From: Lachnospiraceae bacterium UBA3689
Lineage (GTDB): Bacteria > Bacillota > Clostridia > Lachnospirales > Lachnospiraceae
Assembly: GCA_002371465.1 (NCBI GenBank)
Contig: DFIU01000016.1
Location: 1 to 42,550 of the forward strand
Length of the DNA stretch: 42,550 nucleotides
Direction: 5' to 3'
The number at the start of each line of letters is the position of its first letter. Position 1 is the first letter of the stretch. This document shows, piece by piece, positions 24,171 to 32,370 of the stretch. A model generated the notes under the pieces. The model saw only the letters and a list, made by a program, of their open reading frames with translations. It ran no database searches and had not been told where the DNA came from. The position numbers and the translations under genes were made by a program.

Positions 24171-25940
24171 TTACATGTAATCCGGCGCGTCAAAGCCCAG
24201 GATGTCAATGCTCTTCTCCAGCACGTCAGCCGTCAGCTTCAGGAGCGCCAGATAGGATTCTTTCCTCTTTTGATCCTCTTCCGCCAGAATCCTGGTCTCA
24301 TGGTAGAAACGGTTGAAGTCGTTGGAGAGCTGGTAAATGTAGGCACAGATCTTATGGGGTGCCAGTTCCTCGTAGGCGGCATAGACCGAGCTGCCAAAAC
24401 CGGACAGGTCCAGCATGAGTTTCTTCTCTTCTTCGGACAGAGCCGGAAGCAGGTTCCTGGCGTCGACCGGGCTGCCCTCCTCCTGAGCCTTCTTTAAGAT
24501 CGACTTGATTCTGACGATGGTATAAAGGATATAAGGACCGGTATTTCCTTCAAAGGACGTGAACTTGTCCACATCAAAGACATAGTCCTTGGAAGCCTGG
24601 TTGGACAGATCGCCATATTTGACCGCTGCCAGAGCCACCTGACCGGCGGTCTTGCCCGCGTCCTCGGTCCGGACATTATGATTGCCCCGAATCTTCTCTT
24701 CCATATTTGCCTTGATGTCGTCGAGCAGGACCTGCAGCCGCATGACACCTCCTTCCCGGGTCTTAAAGGGCTTGCCGTCCTTGCCGTTCATGGTACCGAA
24801 ACCGACATGGACCAATTCGGTGCTGTCGTCGACGATGCCCGCCTTCTTGACCGTGCGGAAGACCTGCTCGAAGTGCATGTGCTGGCGCTTGTCGACCACA
24901 TAGATGATCTCATCCGGCTTAAAAAGCTTTTCCCGCTCTACGATCGTCGCGCAGTCCGTTGTCGCGTAGAGGGAGGCGCCGTCCGACTTCAAGATGATGC
25001 AGGGCGGAATTTCCTTTTTATCCTCCGGCTTTTTGACGTCGACGACCAGGGCTCCCTGGTCCAGACGGGCGACACCGTCCGCCTTCAGCTGCTCGATCAT
25101 GGCAGGGATATAGGGCTGGGCGTCGGATTCCGACTTCCACAGGTCAAAATGAACATTCAGGCGGTCATAGTTCCGCTTCAGATCGGCAACGGAGACATCC
25201 AAGATCTGCTGCCAGAGAGCCCGGTAGCCCGGCTTGCCCTCCTGGAGCAGGTGGGTCGCTTCAAGTGCCTCCTCATGGTAGGCAGAATCCTCTTTGGACT
25301 TGGCGGAAGCCGCCGGATAGATCTCCTCCAGCTCTCCGATGGTAAAGGGAGGCTCTTTGGGGAAGTCCTGCTCAACATCCTTAAAATAAGGAAGGTCGGG
25401 CTGGCGGTGCTTTAATTCCGTGATGATAAGTCCCATCTGTAAGCCCCAATCGCCCAGATGGACATCGCCCAGGACCTCGTTGCCGACTGCCCGGCAGAGC
25501 CGCTTGATGGACTCTCCGATGACAGCCGCCCGCAGGTGACCGACATGAAGGGGCTTAGCCACGTTGGGTCCGCCATAGTCAATGATGATCTTTTTGGGCT
25601 GGTCCACCTGGGGCAGGGAAAGGTTGGGGTCAGCAGCCTCCTCCTTTAGATAGTCCGAAAGATAAGAGGGGACGACCTTTAAATTGATAAAACCGGGCCT
25701 CACCACTTCAGCGGAAAAACAGGTTTCCGCGCCGTTTTCTTTGAGCTTTGCGACAACGTCTTCCGCAATGACGAAGGGTGCTTTGTGAAACTTCTTTGCC
25801 CCTGCCATAGCGCCGTTGCACTGGTATTCGCAGAGGTCCGGTCGGTTGGAGACCTGGACTTTGCAAAAGTCCCGGTCATAGCCAGCCGCCTCAAAGGCGT
25901 CTCCCAGCAGCTTTGTGAGTATGTCTGTAAAATTCCTCAT
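24171..25940 (-). CDS. argS: Arginyl-tRNA synthetase
   Basis: ArgS charges tRNA-Arg. The 589-aa class I synthetase has the N-terminal additional domain (VSNRPDLCEYQCNGAM, 30-45), GGPNVAKPLHVGHLRAAVIG with the HIGH-type motif HVGH at 132-135, DWGLQMGLI, and a C-terminal DALR-type anticodon domain (CAYIYQLSNDFNRFYHE). The KMSK site is degenerate, as usual for many ArgS (KTREGGVMRL). Start at 25940, three bases after the previous stop; CGAGG inside the upstream gene serves as the ribosome binding site. A tRNA-Arg gene lies 6 kb away. Confidence 0.97.
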   Translation of the reverse strand: MRNFTDILTKLLGDAFEAAGYDRDFCKVQVSNRPDLCEYQCNGAMAGAKKFHKAPFVIAEDVVAKLKENGAETCFSAEVVRPGFINLKVVPSYLSDYLKEEAADPNLSLPQVDQPKKIIIDYGGPNVAKPLHVGHLRAAVIGESIKRLCRAVGNEVLGDVHLGDWGLQMGLIITELKHRQPDLPYFKDVEQDFPKEPPFTIGELEEIYPAASAKSKEDSAYHEEALEATHLLQEGKPGYRALWQQILDVSVADLKRNYDRLNVHFDLWKSESDAQPYIPAMIEQLKADGVARLDQGALVVDVKKPEDKKEIPPCIILKSDGASLYATTDCATIVEREKLFKPDEIIYVVDKRQHMHFEQVFRTVKKAGIVDDSTELVHVGFGTMNGKDGKPFKTREGGVMRLQVLLDDIKANMEEKIRGNHNVRTEDAGKTAGQVALAAVKYGDLSNQASKDYVFDVDKFTSFEGNTGPYILYTIVRIKSILKKAQEEGSPVDARNLLPALSEEEKKLMLDLSGFGSSVYAAYEELAPHKICAYIYQLSNDFNRFYHETRILAEEDQKRKESYLALLKLTADVLEKSIDILGFDAPDYM

Positions 25941-25943
25941 GTC

Positions 25944-27080
25944 TTACCTCGGTTTCAGTAGGTTTGAAAGATGATTGATATCCGTAAGTTGCATTTGAAA
26001 ATGCCGGCAGGCACGCTCGATCTCCGTTTCCGGATGATCGGACTCTCCCGATAAGAGGATCTTTTTGATGGGATCCCCATAAAATTCAGAAGCCGCCAGT
26101 TCAAAATGATAGACCTCTTTTAAAGTCAGCGCTCCGGGCACGACGCCGATAATATAGGGCAGGCACTGCCTGATCCCGGTGATAAAGCTGCCGTCGATTA
26201 AGGTCAGGTCCCGGTATGCCGCCCGCCGGTCAAAGTCCCGCACCTGGGCAGTCTTCAAAAACGCCCGGTAGGCGTCCGCCCGGTCCATACCAAAGAGCAG
26301 GCGGCGGATGGACGGGGAAGGAAAACGAATCCGGACGATCTTATGCTGGCTGGAATAGGCGCTTAGAAGGTTCCATTTAAGCAGCTTCTCCAGCGCCTCA
26401 TCTGGGACCGTCACCTGACTTTCATCCGCAAGGACTTCCTCACGATCCATAGACACTGATCCAAAGTCTTTTCTTAAAGCCCTTGCCACCCGGCTCCAGT
26501 AGTCGGGTCGGCTTTCCGTCAATCGGTCGATACTTTGGATTGCCCTTACCAGGTCGTGACTTAGGTCCTTCCTGGTCAGGACCTCGTGGTCCTCCCAGTT
26601 TATGGGAGATCGTTCATTTAAAAAGCGGATCTCAGCCCCCAAAAGAGACGGGAAGACCAGATTTCTCAGCCGGTCCGCATTTCTCTGGGGCAAAAATACT
26701 CCGTCCTCGATCCGGTAGTCAAGGACCGGGAAATTCCATTCCCGGTGTCCCCTCAGGACCGCCCCCAGCGCCATACTCTCGATCTCGTCCGCGTCGGCGA
26801 TGTCAATCACCGGACTGTATTTTTCGTATTTTTGCAGAAGGTCCGCCAGGCGGCGCTCCGCGTCCGGTTCCATAAAGGGGGAGAGAGTCGCCGGTTCCAT
26901 CACAATGGTCTTAACCTTTCTTCGATGGAAGAAAAAATTGTAGCGGCTCCGCGCCGTCTGGCTTAAGAAATCCCCATAGCCCACCAGAAGCAGCAGCTCC
27001 GGCTCCAGCGCCAGTCCGCTGACGACATTGGCGATGGGACTTGTCCCCGCGAATTTAATCAGTAACTTCAGTGCAGCCAT
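25944..27080 (-). CDS. CARF/DUF1887-like protein with degenerate active-site motifs (unnamed)
   Basis: I cannot name this 378-aa protein, but it resembles the DUF1887/Card1 layout: an N-terminal Rossmann-like CARF domain and a C-terminal PD-(D/E)xK-like domain. KLLIKFAGTSPIANVVSGLA followed by LEPELLLLVG matches the first CARF strand and helix. PVIDIADADEIESMALGAVL aligns with the usual DxTGGxxxxxxALG ligand loop, with TGG replaced by ADA (95-97). In the C-terminal part TLIDGSFITGIRQCLPYIIG aligns with the nuclease stretch where relatives have an acidic residue then ExK; here the ExK position reads IGV or nearby. LKEVYHFELAASEFYG matches the helix that follows. No CRISPR array or cas gene is nearby. 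It sits 17 nt after metA and 3 nt before argS. The family call is from memory. Confidence 0.5.
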   Translation of the reverse strand: MAALKLLIKFAGTSPIANVVSGLALEPELLLLVGYGDFLSQTARSRYNFFFHRRKVKTIVMEPATLSPFMEPDAERRLADLLQKYEKYSPVIDIADADEIESMALGAVLRGHREWNFPVLDYRIEDGVFLPQRNADRLRNLVFPSLLGAEIRFLNERSPINWEDHEVLTRKDLSHDLVRAIQSIDRLTESRPDYWSRVARALRKDFGSVSMDREEVLADESQVTVPDEALEKLLKWNLLSAYSSQHKIVRIRFPSPSIRRLLFGMDRADAYRAFLKTAQVRDFDRRAAYRDLTLIDGSFITGIRQCLPYIIGVVPGALTLKEVYHFELAASEFYGDPIKKILLSGESDHPETEIERACRHFQMQLTDINHLSNLLKPR

Positions 27081-27097
27081 CTTCCCAGTCCTTCCTG

Positions 27098-28048
27098 TCA
27101 GGATTCATAATTATCCGGAAGTTCGTCTCCCCAGGGAGTTCCGTCCAGCTTAAAAGGAGTGGACTGATAGACGTAATAGTTGAGCCAGTTGGTATAGAGG
27201 TTGTTGGCAGTTGCCCGCCAGGTCAGAAGGGGTCTCTTGCCGGGATCGTCGTCCGGGAAATAATACTTGGGCAGGGCGGTATCAAGTCCCTTCTTCTGGT
27301 CCCGCTCGTACTCTCTTCTAAGCTGCATACGATCGTATTCCGGATGACCAAAGACAAAGACCTTGCGGCCGTTCTCCGCCATGCAGATGGCGACCCCCGC
27401 TTCCTTGGACTGGGCGAGGATGGTCAGATCGTCACATTTTACGATATCTTTGGCGGATACTTCCGTGTAGCGGGAATGGGGCATCTTAAAGACGTCGTCA
27501 AAGCCCCGCAGAAGGGGAGTCTTGCGGTTGTAGACCCGGTGTTCAAAGACGCCGAACAGCTTTTCTTTCAGCATCCGCTTGGGCAGACCGTAGTAATAGT
27601 ACATGGCAGCCTGCGCCCCCCAGCACAAAAAGAGGGCGCTGGTCACATGGGTGTTGACCCAGGAAAAGACGGACTCGATCTCCTCCCAGTAATCCACCTG
27701 TTCAAAGTCCAAAAGTTCCACCGGCGCCCCCGTTACGATGAGGCCGTCAAAACGGCTGGACCTGAGTTCCCGGCTGGTCTTATAAAAGCTCTCCAGATGG
27801 CTCTTGGTCGTATGCTTGGACTGGTGGGTCTCCATCCTCATGAAGGTGACGTCGATCTGCAAAGGTGTGTTGGACAACTCTCTTAAGATCTGCAGCTCCG
27901 TATCTTCCTTCAGCGGCATCAGGTTGAGGATGCAGATCCGGATGGGTCGGATATCCTGGTGGATCGCCCGATCCTCATCCATAACGAAGATATTTTCCTT
28001 TTCCAAAATCTCCCTGACCGGGAGATCATTTGCTATTTTTACAGGCAT
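27098..28048 (-). CDS. metA: Homoserine O-acetyltransferase, MetA type
   Basis: MetA acylates homoserine, the first step of methionine synthesis. The 316-aa protein keeps standard numbering: catalytic Cys142 (LFLCWGAQAA), His235 and Glu237 (FVFGHPEYD). Residue 111 is Glu (VTGAPVELLDFE); work on Bacillus MetA linked Glu111 to acetyl-CoA and Gly111 to succinyl-CoA, so acetyl transfer is expected although the family is often labelled succinyltransferase. Other landmarks are IRICILNLMPLKEDTE and RWRAT-like TWRATANNLYTNWLNYY. It lies 14 nt after ligA with no SAM riboswitch or methionine T-box visible. No other methionine gene is in the window. Confidence 0.96.
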   Translation of the reverse strand: MPVKIANDLPVREILEKENIFVMDEDRAIHQDIRPIRICILNLMPLKEDTELQILRELSNTPLQIDVTFMRMETHQSKHTTKSHLESFYKTSRELRSSRFDGLIVTGAPVELLDFEQVDYWEEIESVFSWVNTHVTSALFLCWGAQAAMYYYYGLPKRMLKEKLFGVFEHRVYNRKTPLLRGFDDVFKMPHSRYTEVSAKDIVKCDDLTILAQSKEAGVAICMAENGRKVFVFGHPEYDRMQLRREYERDQKKGLDTALPKYYFPDDDPGKRPLLTWRATANNLYTNWLNYYVYQSTPFKLDGTPWGDELPDNYES

Positions 28049-28062
28049 AAACCGCTGCCTCC

Positions 28063-30054
28063 TTACCCTTCAAGAGATCCAAGGAACTCCTCTTCCGTCA
28101 GGATCGGAATGTTCAGCTCTCTCGCTTTTTTATTTTTGCCGGTCTGTGATTCCGGATGATTGTTGATCAGCGCATAGGTCTTTTTGGAGACCGATCCCGC
28201 TGCTTTTCCGCCCCTGGATTCGATAAATTCCACCAGCTCGGCTCGGTTTTTAAAATGCGCCACGTCACCGGTAATAACGTAGGTTCTGCCGGTCAGGATC
28301 TGGGAAGTCTCCTCCTTAGCTTCTTCCATGTTGACGCCACTTACTTTCAGCCGCTCAAGCTGGGAGAGATTTTCTTTGGAATCAAAATAGCTGCGGATGG
28401 TCCTTGCCGTGATCTCTCCCACGTCGGGAACCGCGGTCAGCTCTTCCACCGAAGCCTTAGCAAGGGCATCCATAGACCCGAAATGGTTGAGCAGGGTCCT
28501 GGAAGAGGTCCGACCGACATTGGGAACCGCCAGCCCCGTCAGAAGCCGCCAGGGTTCATTTTGCTTGGACTGTTCGATATTAAGAAGCAGCTTGTCGGTG
28601 TTCTTCTCCCGACCGATGAGCCCCTTTTCAATCAGCTCCTCCCGATGGTTCTTTAGCTCATAGAGGTCCGCGACGGTCTTTAAATAGCCCTGGTCGTGGA
28701 GGACCTGTATCAGCTCCTGCCCAAAGCCCTTGATATCCATGGCGTTTCTGCCGACGAAATTGATCAGGTGGCGGACCGCCTGGGCGGGACAGGTCGGATT
28801 GACGCAGCGCATATCCGCCGCATCCACTTCCCGCACGATCGGAGCCCCGCAGACCGGACAGGTTGTGGGCAGCTTGAAATCTTCCGTTCCAAGAGGACGT
28901 TTGGATGCAATCGCCCCCTTAATCTTGGGGATAATCTCCCCCGATTTATAGACCAGGACCGTATCGCCGATTCCGATATGGAGTTTGTTGATAAAATCCT
29001 GGTTGTGGAGGGTCGCCCGGGTCACGGTCGTTCCGCACAGGCGAATCGGATCAAAGACAGCTGTCGGATTCACCCGCCCCGTCATCCCGATCGAAACTTC
29101 AATATCCCGAATGACGGTCTCCTTCTCCTCCGGCGGATACTTGTAGGCGATGTGACCGGCGCTGTATTTTGACCCCGCCGGAAAATCGTCCCGGTAGGCA
29201 ATCTGATCGATCTTGACGACGGCACCGTCGATATCGTAACCCAAAGAGCCCCGTTTCTCTCCGATCGCGTCGATCGTATCGAGGATCTCCCGGTCCGTCC
29301 GACAGACCTTATGGGGGACAACCGGCAGCCCCTCTTCTTTCAGCAGATCAAGAGCTTTGGTATGGGAGGTCATCAGATTTTCCGGACCTCTTTGCACATT
29401 GAAAACGAACATGCTGAGCCCTCTCTTTCTGGTCATGGCCGGATCCAGCTGCCTTAAGGTCCCCGCCGCGCAGTTTCTGGGGTTGGCAAAGGTCTTTCTG
29501 CCGTTTAACTCCTGGTCCTCATTGGTCCGGTCAAAGTCTTCCAGCTTCATGTAGACCTCGCCCCGGACCTCCAGATCGTCGAAAATATGGGAAAGCCGAC
29601 CCTTCACATCGCGAATGGCCCGGGCGTTGAGCGTCACATCCTCTCCGATGAAGCCGTCCCCCCGAGTTTCCGCCAGAACCATACGCCCCTCTTCATAGCG
29701 GATGCTCATGGACAGACCATCAATTTTCTGTTCGACCGAAAAAAGGACATCGGGATGCACTTTTCTTACCTCATGTACCCAGCCCAGGACATCCTCTTTG
29801 GTAAAGACATCCTGAATCGAAAGCATGGGGATGTCATGTTCGACCGTTACCCCTGCCTCCCGGCGAACGGGGGCGCCTGCCAGCTGGGTCGGCGAGTCCG
29901 GTTTTTTCCAATCCGGATGGTCCCCTTCCGCCTGCTTTAAGGTCAGCATCAGCCGGTCATATTCATAGTCTGAAATCTGTGGGTTGGCATCCTCATACGC
30001 CCGGTTGTAGGCTCTGACCTCTTCTACCAGCTTTTCATACTCTTTTTTATCCAT
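28063..30054 (-). CDS. ligA: NAD-dependent DNA ligase
   Basis: LigA seals nicks in replication and repair using NAD. The 663-aa protein has domain Ia (YDRLMLTLKQAEG), the adenylation lysine in EQKIDGLS (Lys110), GEDVTLNARAI, an OB fold, a four-cysteine zinc finger (CPVCGAPIV and CVNPTCPAQ), helix-hairpin-helix repeats (VPNVGRTSSRTLLNHFG, VPDVGEITARTI), and a C-terminal BRCT domain (TYVITGDVAHFKNRAELVEF). The ATG at 30054 overlaps the end of the rluF-like gene by eight bases; an upstream start at 30072 is less likely. GAGG lies 12 bases before the chosen ATG. Complete and ordinary. Confidence 0.98.
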   Translation of the reverse strand: MDKKEYEKLVEEVRAYNRAYEDANPQISDYEYDRLMLTLKQAEGDHPDWKKPDSPTQLAGAPVRREAGVTVEHDIPMLSIQDVFTKEDVLGWVHEVRKVHPDVLFSVEQKIDGLSMSIRYEEGRMVLAETRGDGFIGEDVTLNARAIRDVKGRLSHIFDDLEVRGEVYMKLEDFDRTNEDQELNGRKTFANPRNCAAGTLRQLDPAMTRKRGLSMFVFNVQRGPENLMTSHTKALDLLKEEGLPVVPHKVCRTDREILDTIDAIGEKRGSLGYDIDGAVVKIDQIAYRDDFPAGSKYSAGHIAYKYPPEEKETVIRDIEVSIGMTGRVNPTAVFDPIRLCGTTVTRATLHNQDFINKLHIGIGDTVLVYKSGEIIPKIKGAIASKRPLGTEDFKLPTTCPVCGAPIVREVDAADMRCVNPTCPAQAVRHLINFVGRNAMDIKGFGQELIQVLHDQGYLKTVADLYELKNHREELIEKGLIGREKNTDKLLLNIEQSKQNEPWRLLTGLAVPNVGRTSSRTLLNHFGSMDALAKASVEELTAVPDVGEITARTIRSYFDSKENLSQLERLKVSGVNMEEAKEETSQILTGRTYVITGDVAHFKNRAELVEFIESRGGKAAGSVSKKTYALINNHPESQTGKNKKARELNIPILTEEEFLGSLEG

Positions 30055-30838
30055 GATATAAAGCGTCCTCAAGGGCTTTGACTTCCGAAGAGGTCAGATA
30101 ACGGGACTGCCCCGTCTTCAAGTCTCCCAATTTCAAGTTCATGATGCGGACCCGTTTCAGTCCCGAGACCCCATAGCCCAAAGCCCGGCACATTCTTCTG
30201 ATCTGGCGGTTATAGCCCTGGGTCAGCGTGATGCTGAACTTTCGTTCTCCCAGCTGCCTGACTCGGCAGCTGCGGGTCGTGACATAGACGCCCTCTTCAT
30301 GGTCCTTGGTCTTATGGGCGTCGTCATCCAGGAGGATCTTGACCCCCTCGCTCATCTTCTTTAAAAATTCCGGTGTGATGGGCTTGCTGACCGTGCACTG
30401 GTACTCTTTTTCGTGATAGTTGCCCGCCCGCATCATGGAATTGATCAGGTCGCCGTCATTAGTCAGGATCAGCAGACCGGTCGAATCCTTATCGAGCCTG
30501 CCCGCGTAGGAAACCCGGGTCGGCAGATCCATATATTCGATGATGTTGTGCTCGACCCGCTCATCCGCCGTGCAGATAACCCCCGCCGGCTTGTTGAGCA
30601 TCAGATAGATCTTCCTGGGCTCCTTATGGGCAAGTTCCCTGCCCTTTACAATGACCGTATCTCCGGCAAAAACGCGATCTCCCAGTTTCGCTCGGACCGG
30701 TTCATTTTCCGGCTGTCCCTTGCGGGCATGGCGGCGGATCTGGACATTGCCGCTTTCAATCAGGCGATCCGCCTCCCGTCTGGAACAGGTTCCGGAGTCG
30801 CTGATATATTTATTGAGCCGTTTTCCTACATTTTCCAT
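30047..30838 (-). CDS. RluF/RsuA-family pseudouridine synthase
   Basis: This 263-aa enzyme converts a specific rRNA uridine to pseudouridine. It has an N-terminal S4 RNA-binding domain (LNKYISDSGTCSRREADRLI, residues 8-27), then YLMLNKPAGVICTADE, the catalytic-Asp motif GRLDKDSTGLLILTNDGD (Asp near 117), and the C-terminal QGYNRQIRRMCRALGYG. The latter is closest to RluF, which modifies U2604 of 23S rRNA; RsuA and RluB relatives are similar, so the exact site is uncertain. It heads the run that continues into ligA, with which it overlaps by eight bases. Confidence 0.9.
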   Translation of the reverse strand: MENVGKRLNKYISDSGTCSRREADRLIESGNVQIRRHARKGQPENEPVRAKLGDRVFAGDTVIVKGRELAHKEPRKIYLMLNKPAGVICTADERVEHNIIEYMDLPTRVSYAGRLDKDSTGLLILTNDGDLINSMMRAGNYHEKEYQCTVSKPITPEFLKKMSEGVKILLDDDAHKTKDHEEGVYVTTRSCRVRQLGERKFSITLTQGYNRQIRRMCRALGYGVSGLKRVRIMNLKLGDLKTGQSRYLTSSEVKALEDALYHG

Positions 30839-30855
30839 CTTGTCACCTATACAGA

Positions 30856-30897
30856 ATAATCATCTCCAAGCCGCCTGGGCAGCCCGGGGATGATTAT
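30856..30897 (-). terminator. Long hairpin between the SH3 gene and the rluF-like gene
   Basis: ATAATCATC and GATGATTAT form a nine-pair outer stem. The 24 nt between them continue pairing with G-T wobbles almost to the tip. On the minus strand the following bases (TCTGTATAGG) are not T-rich, so this may be a partial terminator or an RNA processing site rather than a full terminator. Confidence 0.5.
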
Positions 30898-30911
30898 CGG
30901 ATCCTTATCGA

Positions 30912-32027
30912 TTAATTTATAAATCTGCGTCCTACCCAACCTTCGTACTCACCGGTGCGGATATGCCACCAGCCCTTCTCAATATCTCCAATGACAGTGA
31001 CAGGAGTTCCCTGCTTGATCTCACCGAGTATCGCCCCATCATAGCCCGGATTGGACCGGATATTGCAGTTGGCAAGGACGGTTGTAGATCGCTCTCCCGT
31101 ATTTGCTGCCGCCGGCTTCTCCTGCTGAGGCTGGGCGGGCTGAGCCGTCGGAGCAGGGGTCGTCTGGGGCTGGGGTGCCGGAGTCGCCTTAGGCTGAGCC
31201 GGGGCAGGAGTTGTCTGAGGCTGGGGTGCCGGAGTTGTCTGAGGCTGTGTCTGCTGGTTTTCCGGGGCTGTATTCGTCTGTCCCTCAGTGGTCTGGTTGG
31301 CAGGAGCCTGCTTCGTCTGCCCAGCCTGATTGGAAGTCTCCGCCTGGCTTGCCGCTTTCGATGCAGAAGCTGCCTGCTCGGCAGCATTAAATTCATTCTG
31401 GACCCGGGCGACCAGAGCCTTTACATCGTCCTCCCTGGCAAGAGAATCAATATAATCCGATGTTGCCTGGTCATAGTCGGAGTAGACGATCTTATATTCC
31501 CCGTCCGTGTCTTTTCTGACCAGCATCTGGGAAAGTCCCGGCAGAGCCGCCGTCTGTCCCTCATTTTGATACTTGTAGTAAGCGTAAACGACATAGCTTC
31601 CGTCGACCAGACCATTCTTGGTATAGACCACCAGGTCGGAATAGGTCGTTGTCGATGCGGAAATCTTAGCCGCCTCCGCTTCAGGCAGAGTATCGCAGAG
31701 TTCCTTGACCGCTGCCACATCCTGTCTTCCCAGTGCATTGTAGTAGCTGGTAAGAAGGGCGGTCACTTCCGGAACTGCATTTTCCGCTAACGCCCCGCCG
31801 TCATTGACCGGAATCGAAGAAGAAGCATTTCCCGAAACGATCTTGGTCCCTTCCGGAACAGAAACCACACTGTCGCTGCTGAAGGCATCCCGATTCTCCG
31901 AGTCAAAACGGGATGAAACTGCCCGAACCCCGAAAAACAGGGCAACCAGGATTCCCAGGATTCCCAGGATCAGCAGAATATATCGAAGGTTATCGGACAG
32001 CCACTCTCTGAAATCATTCAAAATCAT
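30912..32027 (-). CDS. Membrane-anchored protein with C-terminal bacterial SH3 domain
   Basis: The 371-aa protein has a short cytoplasmic start, one membrane helix (about residues 15-34, RYILLILGILGILVALFFGV), and a probably extracellular NTF2-like or DUF4878-like domain (about 85-210; VTALLTSYYNALGRQDVAAV). A long linker rich in Q, P, T and A follows (about 225-310), with TPAPQPQTTPAP-type repeats. It ends in a bacterial SH3 domain (about 312-371; NIRSNPGYDGAILGEIKQGT, EGWVGRRFIN). Such proteins bind cell wall. The start ATG (32027) is only two bases after GGAGG, so the TTG two codons downstream is a possible alternative. It has its own promoter. Confidence 0.8.
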   Translation of the reverse strand: MILNDFREWLSDNLRYILLILGILGILVALFFGVRAVSSRFDSENRDAFSSDSVVSVPEGTKIVSGNASSSIPVNDGGALAENAVPEVTALLTSYYNALGRQDVAAVKELCDTLPEAEAAKISASTTTYSDLVVYTKNGLVDGSYVVYAYYKYQNEGQTAALPGLSQMLVRKDTDGEYKIVYSDYDQATSDYIDSLAREDDVKALVARVQNEFNAAEQAASASKAASQAETSNQAGQTKQAPANQTTEGQTNTAPENQQTQPQTTPAPQPQTTPAPAQPKATPAPQPQTTPAPTAQPAQPQQEKPAAANTGERSTTVLANCNIRSNPGYDGAILGEIKQGTPVTVIGDIEKGWWHIRTGEYEGWVGRRFIN

Positions 32028-32058
32028 TTCCTCCCTACAATCAAGGATAGATAGGGAA

Positions 32059-32087
32059 ATTTTAGCATAGATATAGGGATTATGCAA
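32059..32087 (-). promoter_or_regulatory. Promoter of the SH3-domain gene
   Basis: TTGCAT (32082-32087), 17 nt, TAAAAT (32059-32064) on the minus strand, between the tRNA terminator and the gene. Confidence 0.65.
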
Positions 32088-32121
32088 ATTCCACAAATAC
32101 TGAGGCAGGGGGAGCTGAATC

Positions 32122-32151
32122 AAAAAAGCACCGTTCCTAACGGAACGATGC
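32122..32151 (-). terminator. Terminator of the tRNA-Ala/tRNA-Arg unit
   Basis: A perfect ten-pair stem (GCATCGTTCC / GGAACGGTGC, one T-G pair) on a GTTA loop, followed by six T, seven nt after tRNA-Arg. Confidence 0.92.
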
Positions 32152-32157
32152 CAATAG

Positions 32158-32229
32158 CGCGTCTGACAGGAGTCGAACCCGCGCACCTGGAACCGGAATC
32201 CAGTGCTCTATCCACTGAGCTACAGACGC
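32158..32229 (-). tRNA. tRNA-Arg (CCG)
   Basis: Cloverleaf with acceptor GCGTCTG / CAGACGC, discriminator G, anticodon stem CTGGA / TCCAG with loop TTCCGGT (anticodon CCG, reads CGG), and T arm GCGGG TTCGACT CCTGT. It is the second gene of a two-tRNA unit, eight nt after tRNA-Ala. Confidence 0.95.
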
Positions 32230-32237
32230 ATACGTGA

Positions 32238-32309
32238 TGGAGATGAAGGGATTTGAACCCTCGACCTTTCGGATGCGAACCGAATGCTCTCCCACTGAGC
32301 CACATCCCC
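32238..32309 (-). tRNA. tRNA-Ala (CGC)
   Basis: Cloverleaf with acceptor GGGGATG / CATCTCC, including the G3-T70 pair that is the alanine identity element, discriminator A, anticodon stem TTCGG / CCGAA with loop TTCGCAT (anticodon CGC, reads GCG), and T arm GAGGG TTCAAAT CCCTT. Confidence 0.95.
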
Positions 32310-32321
32310 ACAACGATGTAT

Positions 32322-32350
32322 AGTTTAGCGCGTTTTCTTCCTTTGCGCAA
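32322..32350 (-). promoter_or_regulatory. Promoter of the tRNA-Ala/tRNA-Arg unit
   Basis: TTGCGC (32345-32350), 17 nt, TAAACT (32322-32327), ending 12 nt before tRNA-Ala and very like the tRNA-Glu promoter. Confidence 0.75.
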
Positions 32351-32370
32351 GTCTTTTCGACGATAAAGTT

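Noticed and set aside
28049..28062. SAM riboswitch ahead of metA
   Set aside because: Only 14 nt separate ligA from metA; there is no room for one.
31090..31340. DNA tandem repeat as a mobile or phase-variable element
   Set aside because: The repetition is the Pro/Thr/Gln linker of the SH3 protein; copies are imperfect and in frame, consistent with coding low complexity.
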